From the NCBI GenBank assembly GCA_002347565.1, contig DDXR01000058.1:33986-97985 (forward strand): DNA of 64,000 nt. Reading direction: 5' to 3'. This document shows positions 58,538-64,000 of this stretch, piece by piece. The stretch is from a bacterium UBP2_UBA2255. GTDB taxonomy: Bacteria > Edwardsbacteria > AC1 > EtOH8. How positions within the stretch are numbered: the first letter of the stretch is position 1; each line of letters starts with the position of its first letter. A program made the position numbers and the translations under genes. The notes beneath the pieces are model-generated. The model did not search any database. It saw only the letters and a list, made by a program, of their open reading frames with translations, and had not been told where the DNA came from.

Positions 58538-60058
58538 ATGAAGCCGCAACGTAATTTTCGGCACCATAGCCAGATGCGCAATGCATTGCTTTTCATGGGA
58601 TTGTCCGCCGGGCTGGCGATGCCGGCCCAGGCACTGGGCCAGGACACCATCGCCGCTGTCACGCTCTGCGCCGGGGATTGCCGCATCCGCCATGGCGCGG
58701 AAAGCGACGAGGCCGATATCGACCGGCCGCTGTATGCGGGCGATTCGGTCCTGACCGGCAGGAATTCGCGGATCGAGATCGGCTTCGGCGACGGCTCCCG
58801 GATCCGCCTGGCGGAAAACACCAGGTTCATGATCCGGCGCGCCGGGGCCGACCGCAGCTTCCACCTGGCGGCCGGCAAGTGTTGGGCCTCGGTGACCAAG
58901 CTGGCGGAACGGGCGCGGTTCGAGGTCACGTCGCCGACCGCTGTGGCCGGCGTGCGCGGAACGGTCTTCAAGGTCGAGGCCGGCGGCGACTCCACTTCCC
59001 GGGTGGCGGTCGAGGAGGGCGAGGTCGAGCTGCACAATCCGCTGCTGCCGGGGCGCCAGGTCCGGCTGGCGGCGCGGCAGGAGGCGTTCGTCAGGCGCCG
59101 GGCCGACCCCACGGCACCGCGGGCGTTCGACCCCGACCGGCAGCCGCGCTGGGAGCGTTTCACCCGCCGGATGTTCCACGACCTGGCCAAGTCAGCGCGC
59201 GGCCTGTCGTCCGGCGCCGTGCGGGTCGCGCAGGGCCATGAGAAGCTGGTGCAATCGGCCCGGAACCTCCTGGCCAGGGCCGGGCGCGAACCTCCCGGCC
59301 ACGACAGGCGGGCCAGCGAACTCGCCCGCCTGCAGCGGGCCGCGTCCGAGAACCAGCGTTCGTTCCGCCTGCTGTCGCTCCGCGCCGAGCGGCGCTTCCG
59401 CCAGGCGGCAATCCTCGGCCGCCGGATCGAGGAGCCGGGCGACGCTGCGGCACTGGCTGCCGAGGTGGATGACCTCAAATCCGGGATCGACCGCGCCTCC
59501 GAGCGGTTCGAGGCGGCCGATGCGCCGCTCTCTTCCCTGCTGGCGGAGCTGGAGCAGATCCTCGGCAACGATGCGCCGGGCGACGGCCCGATCGACGCGG
59601 CCCGGGCCCTGGCCAGGCTGCGGGAGCTGGAGGGAAGGGCCGCACTGCCGCCGGCCGAGGTGGACCGCATCGGGCGGGCGGAATCCGCCATGTCCGAGTT
59701 CCTGCGCGAGGCCGCCGCGATCAGGGCCCTGGCCCCCTCCCGCCCGCTGCTGGCCGGGGAGCAGTTGTCGGATCTCCGGCGCCGCTTCGCCCTGTTCAAG
59801 CAGGCCAGCGGTTCCTTCGCCTTTCCGGCGCTGGAGCGTCTGCTGTCGGAAGCCCGGGCCGCGGGGTCCGAGGCCCGCCGGCTGGCGGCCGGCCTCGCCG
59901 GGGACGCGGGAGCGGCCGAGAGCTCGGCCCGCGTCACCTCCTCGCTCCGCTCCGCCTCCTCGCTCTGGCAGCGGGCGCTGCGGCTGGCCCGCCAGGGTCA
60001 ATCCGTGGAGCGAATGATGCTGGAGGCCGACGCCATCATCAAGAACGCCGAGCGATGA
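58538..60058 (+). CDS. FecR-domain periplasmic protein with helical C-terminus
   Basis: 506 residues; an N-terminal signal-like segment (about 13-32) points to the periplasm, and an ATG at 58574 is an alternative start. The FecR domain spans about 40-190: AGDSVLTGRNSRIEIGFGDG, RLAENTRFMIRRAG, FEVTSPTAVAGVRGTVFKVE and VAVEEGEVELHNPLLPGRQV. The rest (200-506) is a long, Arg/Ala-rich helical region that may form a coiled coil. Immediately followed by an ECF sigma and an anti-sigma gene, it is probably part of envelope-to-sigma signalling, although it lacks the FecR cytoplasmic anti-sigma part. Confidence 0.87.
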   Translation: MKPQRNFRHHSQMRNALLFMGLSAGLAMPAQALGQDTIAAVTLCAGDCRIRHGAESDEADIDRPLYAGDSVLTGRNSRIEIGFGDGSRIRLAENTRFMIRRAGADRSFHLAAGKCWASVTKLAERARFEVTSPTAVAGVRGTVFKVEAGGDSTSRVAVEEGEVELHNPLLPGRQVRLAARQEAFVRRRADPTAPRAFDPDRQPRWERFTRRMFHDLAKSARGLSSGAVRVAQGHEKLVQSARNLLARAGREPPGHDRRASELARLQRAASENQRSFRLLSLRAERRFRQAAILGRRIEEPGDAAALAAEVDDLKSGIDRASERFEAADAPLSSLLAELEQILGNDAPGDGPIDAARALARLRELEGRAALPPAEVDRIGRAESAMSEFLREAAAIRALAPSRPLLAGEQLSDLRRRFALFKQASGSFAFPALERLLSEARAAGSEARRLAAGLAGDAGAAESSARVTSSLRSASSLWQRALRLARQGQSVERMMLEADAIIKNAER

Positions 60059-60104
60059 CGGCGGCGCGATCGGGCGGAACCGGCGCCGCGCCGGAGAGCC
60101 CCGC

Positions 60105-60635
60105 ATGACCGGGCCCGGACGGGAGAAGCCAGCGTTCGACAGCGTGATCGAGGGCTACGGACGGCGGCTGTACAACCTGATGCTGCGGCTGACCGCCGAC
60201 CGGCACCATGCCGAGGATCTGGCCCAGGACGTGCTGCTGATCGCCTGGCGCGAGTATCCGAAGTTCCGCGGCGATAGCGACGTCTTCACCTGGCTGTACC
60301 GCATCGCCATCAACCACCATCGCCGGTTCCTGCGCCGGATGAGGTTCAAGCGGTGGCTGGGACTGGACGAAGCCGAGCAAGCCGGATGGCTGGCGGGCGA
60401 GGATCCCGACGGAGCCGAGTCGGGTGAGCGCCGGGAAAAGGTTGCGGCGGCCGTCGCCTCCCTGCCGCCGGAGTTCCGCGAAGCGGTGGCGCTGTTCTAC
60501 TACGAGGATCGCGACTGCCGGCGCATCGCCGGGATCCTGGGATGCAGCGAGGGAACCGTGAAATCGAGGTTGTGGCGCGGCCGGAAGATGCTGGCCGCCA
60601 GGCTGAGGGGATACATCGGAGAAACGGAGGGCTGA
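60105..60635 (+). CDS. ECF-type RNA polymerase sigma factor
   Basis: 176 residues. Region 2 is seen in GYGRRLYNLMLRLTADRHHA, EDLAQDVLLIAWREYPKF and DSDVFTWLYRIAINHH. Region 4 is seen in LPPEFREAVALFYYEDRDCR and IAGILGCSEGTVKSRLWRGR, a helix-turn-helix that reads the -35 element. There is no region 1.1 or 3, as expected for ECF factors. The following gene, 3 nt downstream, encodes its anti-sigma. It presumably directs transcription of envelope genes, perhaps including its own operon; the promoter sequence it uses cannot be read here. Confidence 0.94.
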   Translation: MTGPGREKPAFDSVIEGYGRRLYNLMLRLTADRHHAEDLAQDVLLIAWREYPKFRGDSDVFTWLYRIAINHHRRFLRRMRFKRWLGLDEAEQAGWLAGEDPDGAESGERREKVAAAVASLPPEFREAVALFYYEDRDCRRIAGILGCSEGTVKSRLWRGRKMLAARLRGYIGETEG

Positions 60636-60638
60636 ATC

Positions 60639-61304
60639 ATGTCCTGTCTGCACATCGAGGAATACCTGCGCCGGCATCCGGAGGACGACCTGACCGAGGA
60701 GGCGGCCGCCCATTTGCGGGGCTGCGCCGACTGCCGGACCCGCTACCGGGAGATCACCGGGCTGGACGCGTTGCTTGCCGCGCTGACGCCGTCGCAGCTG
60801 CCGCCGTACTTCGAGGCCAGGCTGCGGGCCGCCCAGCGGCGGGAGGACCGACCGGCCCGCGCCCTCCGCCCCATGCTGGCCCCGCTGGCAGCGGCCGCTG
60901 CCGGTCTGACGCTGGTCCTATTCTGGCCGGCGCGTCCCGACGGCGACCGGGGCCTGGCCGAACGACGCGGTTCGGCGCCGCCGCCGCTGCCTGCCGCCGT
61001 TCCCGGGCTGGCGGCTGCCGGACGACTGATCATGCCGGTGTGGCCGGGCGACGGCGACGCGGTCTGCCGCAGCGACCTGACCATCACAGCCGCGATGTCT
61101 CCGCCAGCGAGCGCCGCTGCCCTGACGGTCGCGGTCGATAACATCGACCTGACGGCGGCGTCTGATATCGGCGACGAGTACGTCGCTGTCTCGCCCCGGG
61201 GCCTGCCGGCCGGCCGGCATACCGTCACCGTTTCCCTGGCACAGCCGGATGGGACGACCCGGTCGGCTTCCTGGTCGTTCTATCTCCTGGAGGACGCATC
61301 ATGA
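60639..61304 (+). CDS. zinc-finger anti-sigma factor
   Basis: 221 residues, GGAGG before the ATG. The anti-sigma zinc finger HLRGCADC (His25, Cys29, Cys32) is typical of the zf-HC2/ZAS domain. One transmembrane helix (about 75-95; LAPLAAAAAGLTLVLFW) leads to a periplasmic beta-sandwich-like part (about 130-215; LTVAVDNIDLTAASDIGDEY, AGRHTVTVSLAQPDGTTRSA). It would hold the preceding sigma factor at the inner membrane until a signal releases it. The stop overlaps the next gene as ATGA. Confidence 0.92.
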   Translation: MSCLHIEEYLRRHPEDDLTEEAAAHLRGCADCRTRYREITGLDALLAALTPSQLPPYFEARLRAAQRREDRPARALRPMLAPLAAAAAGLTLVLFWPARPDGDRGLAERRGSAPPPLPAAVPGLAAAGRLIMPVWPGDGDAVCRSDLTITAAMSPPASAAALTVAVDNIDLTAASDIGDEYVAVSPRGLPAGRHTVTVSLAQPDGTTRSASWSFYLLEDAS

Positions 61305-62959
61305 AGCAGCTGATTGCTCTTTGCGCGCTGCTCTGCGCCGCCGCGGCGTACGCCGGCGGCCTGGAGGTGTCGCCGAACCCGGCGACCGCCGCGCCCGGGT
61401 CCCGGCTCAGGTTCACCGCCCCGGACGCGCCGGGGCCGGTCGCCTGGCGGGTCATTCCCGGCCGGCTCGGAACCATCGATGGCGCGGGGCTGTTCACCGC
61501 CTCCAACCTGACCGGCAGCGGTGTCGTCCGCGCCGTCTCTGCCGGGCCCGACGGGGTGGAGCGAGTCGGACATGCCGCGGTGCGGGTGGTCGATGACGGA
61601 CGCCGGCGGCTGTCCGTGACGGTGTTCCCGCGCCAGGAAGACATCCGGATCGGCGGGTCCGCCAGCTTCTCCGCCGAAGCATCCGGCCCGGAAGGCGTCA
61701 TCACAGAGGATGCCGCGGTATCCTGGAGGGTCGTCCCGGAAACGCTGGGTGACATTTCCGCAGCCGGCGTCTTCACCGCCCGCGCACCGGGCGAGGGACG
61801 GGTGGTGGCCGTCGCCCGCAGCGGCGATGCCCGGGGCATGGGCCAGGCCAGGATACGCGTCGCGGCTGCTGCGGCCGCCGGGCAGCCGGCCGTTTCCCTG
61901 TCGCCAAGGAGGGCCTCCGTCGCCCCCGGGGGGACGCAGCTTTTCACCGCATCGTTTACGGGGCCAGTTGGCGCTGCCGAGGCGCCGCGGTTCGAGGTCG
62001 ACCCGCCCTGGCTGGGGACGATCGACGCCTCGGGCCTGTTCACGGCCGGCGCCGAACCCGGCACGGGCGTGGTCCGCGCCATCGCGGCCGGCGGCGCAAG
62101 CAAGGCCTTGGTGACTGTCCGATCCGAAGGCCGGACCCTGACCGTGCGCCTGACTCCGCGCCAGGTTTCTCTTCGGCCCGGCCAGGCGGTGCAGTTCGAC
62201 GCTCAGGCTTTTGACCGCGAGGGCCTCCCTGTTCCGGTGGCCGGTTGGCGCTGGCGCGTCGTTCCCGAGCGGCTGGGCACGGTCACACCGAATGGCCTGT
62301 TCACCGCCCCCGGACGGTCGGGAAGCGGACGGGTGGTGACCCAGCTGCCGGCGTCGCTGGGGACAGGCAGCGACGCCGCCGTCGTGGTGGTCCGCCCCGG
62401 CGCGCCGAATCGCGTGCAGGTCGACCCGCCCAAGGCGCTGGTGAGGCCGGGGGAGACGCAACAGTTCTCGGCAGAGGTCGTCGGGCCGGACGGCGCGCCC
62501 AGACCGGACCTGCGGGTCGGCTGGAAGGTTCATCCGCCGGGACTGGGCACGATCACGCCGGCCGGGCTGTTCACTGCCGGAACGTCCTCGCGGCTGGGCG
62601 CAGTGATAGCGCTGGTGCCGCCCGACCAGGGAGGCGGCCGCGGCACCGCGGGCGTCGCGGTGTCGAGCTACGCGGTTCGCATCGACGGAGTGCGCCCCCG
62701 CCACGTCGATGCCGGCCAGCCGGAACAATTCACCGCTGCGATTCGCGACGCCGGCGGCAACCCCGTGTCGAACGCGATCCTTCAATGGTCGCGCAGCTCG
62801 GCGTCACCGGGCTTCGGATCGATCGACCCTGCCTCCGGACTCTTCACGGCCGGCCAGCCCCTGGCATCGCAGGTCGAGGGATTCGTGTACGTACGGGTGC
62901 TGCTCAACGGCCTGGTGATCGGCGGCGACGGCCTCAAGGTGGTCGTCCACCGCCGGTAG
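61301..62959 (+). CDS. secreted protein with six Ig-like (Big2-type) repeats
   Basis: 552 residues with a signal peptide (about 1-18). Six repeats of roughly 80-100 residues each contain W.V.P..LGTI....GLFTA: VAWRVIPGRLGTIDGAGLFT, VSWRVVPETLGDISAAGVFT, FEVDPPWLGTIDASGLFTAG, WRWRVVPERLGTVTPNGLFT, VGWKVHPPGLGTITPAGLFT and SPGFGSIDPASGLFTAG. No enzyme domain or sorting tail is visible. It is probably an extracellular or periplasmic adhesive/structural protein. The start overlaps the anti-sigma stop, so it is the last gene of the sigma operon and a likely target of that regulation. Confidence 0.9.
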   Translation: MKQLIALCALLCAAAAYAGGLEVSPNPATAAPGSRLRFTAPDAPGPVAWRVIPGRLGTIDGAGLFTASNLTGSGVVRAVSAGPDGVERVGHAAVRVVDDGRRRLSVTVFPRQEDIRIGGSASFSAEASGPEGVITEDAAVSWRVVPETLGDISAAGVFTARAPGEGRVVAVARSGDARGMGQARIRVAAAAAAGQPAVSLSPRRASVAPGGTQLFTASFTGPVGAAEAPRFEVDPPWLGTIDASGLFTAGAEPGTGVVRAIAAGGASKALVTVRSEGRTLTVRLTPRQVSLRPGQAVQFDAQAFDREGLPVPVAGWRWRVVPERLGTVTPNGLFTAPGRSGSGRVVTQLPASLGTGSDAAVVVVRPGAPNRVQVDPPKALVRPGETQQFSAEVVGPDGAPRPDLRVGWKVHPPGLGTITPAGLFTAGTSSRLGAVIALVPPDQGGGRGTAGVAVSSYAVRIDGVRPRHVDAGQPEQFTAAIRDAGGNPVSNAILQWSRSSASPGFGSIDPASGLFTAGQPLASQVEGFVYVRVLLNGLVIGGDGLKVVVHRR

Positions 62960-62979
62960 CGGCCGCGGCAAGGGACCAG

Positions 62980-63012
62980 AAAAAACGAAACGCCCCCGCC
63001 GGGGGCGTTTCG
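62980..63012 (-). terminator. terminator of the right-end membrane protein gene
   Basis: A perfect 12-bp stem (62986-62997 with 63001-63012) and 3-nt loop. On the minus strand the hairpin is followed by six T (62985-62980). On the plus strand it may also slow transcription out of the Ig-repeat gene, but without a T run. Confidence 0.88.
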
Positions 63013-63033
63013 CCTTTCGGGCGCGCCGCGCCG

Positions 63034-64000
63034 CTATTTCCTGGCCTTGGCCGCCTTGCCCCGGGCCGGGGCCTTGCGGCGCGCCTTTTCCTCGGCGGGT
63101 TGGGGCTGGCATGCCGTCTCGGCCGGCGGCGCCTCCTTCTCCTCTTCCCGGACGAAGATGTCGCGGTCATCCCGCTTCTTGACGATGATGCCGTAGATGA
63201 TGGTCTGGCCGGCCACGAACGACGCCGCCAGGTACGACGCCAGCATCAGCCGCACGGCGTTGAGCGACATCCCGGCGATGAAGGCCGACACCTGCCCGGT
63301 CCAGCCGAGCTCCGGGGCCGTCAGCGTCATGCCGCAGGGGCCGCAGGCGCCCGCCAGCTGGATCATGGCGTTCATCACCCAGCCCGGCGTGTAGTTGACG
63401 ACCGCGGCAGCGGCGATGGCCGCGAACGTGGGGCCCATGGCCCAGCCCAGCACGGCGTGCGCGATCCCCAGCGCCCACAGGGAGAACAGCGCGAACACCG
63501 CGAACCCGGCGAACGACACCGCCTTGAGCAGCGCGGTGTAGGCCACCAACCGCCACGGCTGGGAGGTCATGGCCGAGAAGGTCTCGAACAGGCAGTCGAA
63601 GGTGTCCGACTTGCTGGCGCCCACGATCGCCGGGGCGTAGAAGACGCCGACCGCCAGGGCCGCGAACAGGAACGCCAGGAACAGGCAGACGAAGAACACC
63701 GGCACCGCCAGCAGCGACACCGTCCACTCGCCCACCACCGGGATCCGGCCCCACCAGCCCAGCACCGCTCCGCAGAACAGGATCCCGGCCGCGAACAGGA
63801 CGATCACCGCCGGGCCGCCCAGCACCGCTTTCCAGTTCTGCCTCAGGAAGGCGACGCCCTCGCCGGTCTCGTAGAACTCGTTGCCCGACAGCTGCTCGGC
63901 CGTGATCTTGGCGACCACCGCCGCCGCCAGCAGGTAGCAGACCAGCCCGGCCAGCGCGCCCAGCCCCCACAGCAGCCACGCCCAGGGCCCGAAGTCGTTC
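63034..64000 (-). CDS. multi-spanning membrane protein, N-terminus beyond the window
   Basis: The frame is open through the right edge, so the start is missing; a GTG at 63918 lies inside the frame and the preceding residues (WAWLLWGLGALAGLVCYLL) already form a transmembrane helix. About 320 residues are visible, with seven or so hydrophobic helices (for example AVIVLFAAGILFCGAVLGWW, FFVCLFLAFLFAALAVGVFY) and a basic, Glu/Lys/Ala-rich cytoplasmic tail (KARRKAPARGKAAKARK). No family is recognised with confidence. A strong terminator follows. Confidence 0.85.
   Translation of the reverse strand, partial: NDFGPWAWLLWGLGALAGLVCYLLAAAVVAKITAEQLSGNEFYETGEGVAFLRQNWKAVLGGPAVIVLFAAGILFCGAVLGWWGRIPVVGEWTVSLLAVPVFFVCLFLAFLFAALAVGVFYAPAIVGASKSDTFDCLFETFSAMTSQPWRLVAYTALLKAVSFAGFAVFALFSLWALGIAHAVLGWAMGPTFAAIAAAAVVNYTPGWVMNAMIQLAGACGPCGMTLTAPELGWTGQVSAFIAGMSLNAVRLMLASYLAASFVAGQTIIYGIIVKKRDDRDIFVREEEKEAPPAETACQPQPAEEKARRKAPARGKAAKARK

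Overview
The window is 64 kb of very GC-rich, gene-dense bacterial DNA. An outer membrane is implied by beta-barrel proteins, a CpoB/YbgF-type lipoprotein, heptosyltransferase-type and flippase genes, and secreted enzymes ending in a FlgD/T9SS-like C-terminal domain. With DivIVA, paired PilT ATPases, FG-GAP proteases and many short intergenic repeats, this best fits an uncultured lineage near the FCB (Fibrobacterota-Chlorobi-Bacteroidota) candidate phyla. That placement is inference: there is no rRNA here. Most genes lie on the minus strand in tight runs with ATGA or GTGA overlaps. Several genes have a promoter so close to the start codon that the mRNA should be leaderless.

Layout. 1-13 kb is housekeeping: ileS (cut by the edge), a CsgG-like protein, a PfkB kinase, purine nucleoside phosphorylase, DivIVA, the PLP protein YggS, a zinc-ribbon protein behind a terminator-like leader, TPR and CpoB-like genes, purC, purE, greA and folC. 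A self-contained 31-codon double-glycine peptide gene lies at 13.1 kb. 13.3-21 kb is a surface-polysaccharide locus (ArfB, GT9, GT2, WbqC, PIG-L deacetylase, GT4, a radical SAM enzyme, a flippase). 21-31 kb holds a membrane coiled-coil protein, a BatA-like VWA protein, a frameshifted barrel gene, thiD, a PHP phosphatase, a TPR/degenerate-GGDEF protein, a serpin and a phosphohexomutase.

31.4-43.7 kb is the most interesting part: an apparent RiPP (ribosomally made, post-translationally modified peptide) locus. A plus-strand operon encodes an HPr-kinase-like P-loop protein, two radical SAM/SPASM enzymes, a PqqD-type recognition protein and a signal-peptidase-like protease. It converges, across a bidirectional terminator, on a 54-residue Cys/Gly/Pro-rich precursor with its own promoter. 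Behind the precursor on the minus strand lie a giant C25 (gingipain-type) protease, an NTP_transf_5 nucleotidyltransferase-like protein and an ABC exporter.

43.7-64 kb holds a P1-nuclease/phospholipase-C-like lipoprotein, a SulP-STAS-cyclic-nucleotide-binding transporter, a GH18 chitinase, tRNA-Leu(CAA), two PilT ATPases, another radical SAM/SPASM maturase, an AT-rich two-gene island, a TPR gene, hemW, and a plus-strand cell-surface signalling operon (outer-membrane barrel, FecR-like protein, ECF sigma, anti-sigma, Ig-repeat protein). A membrane protein gene runs off the right end.
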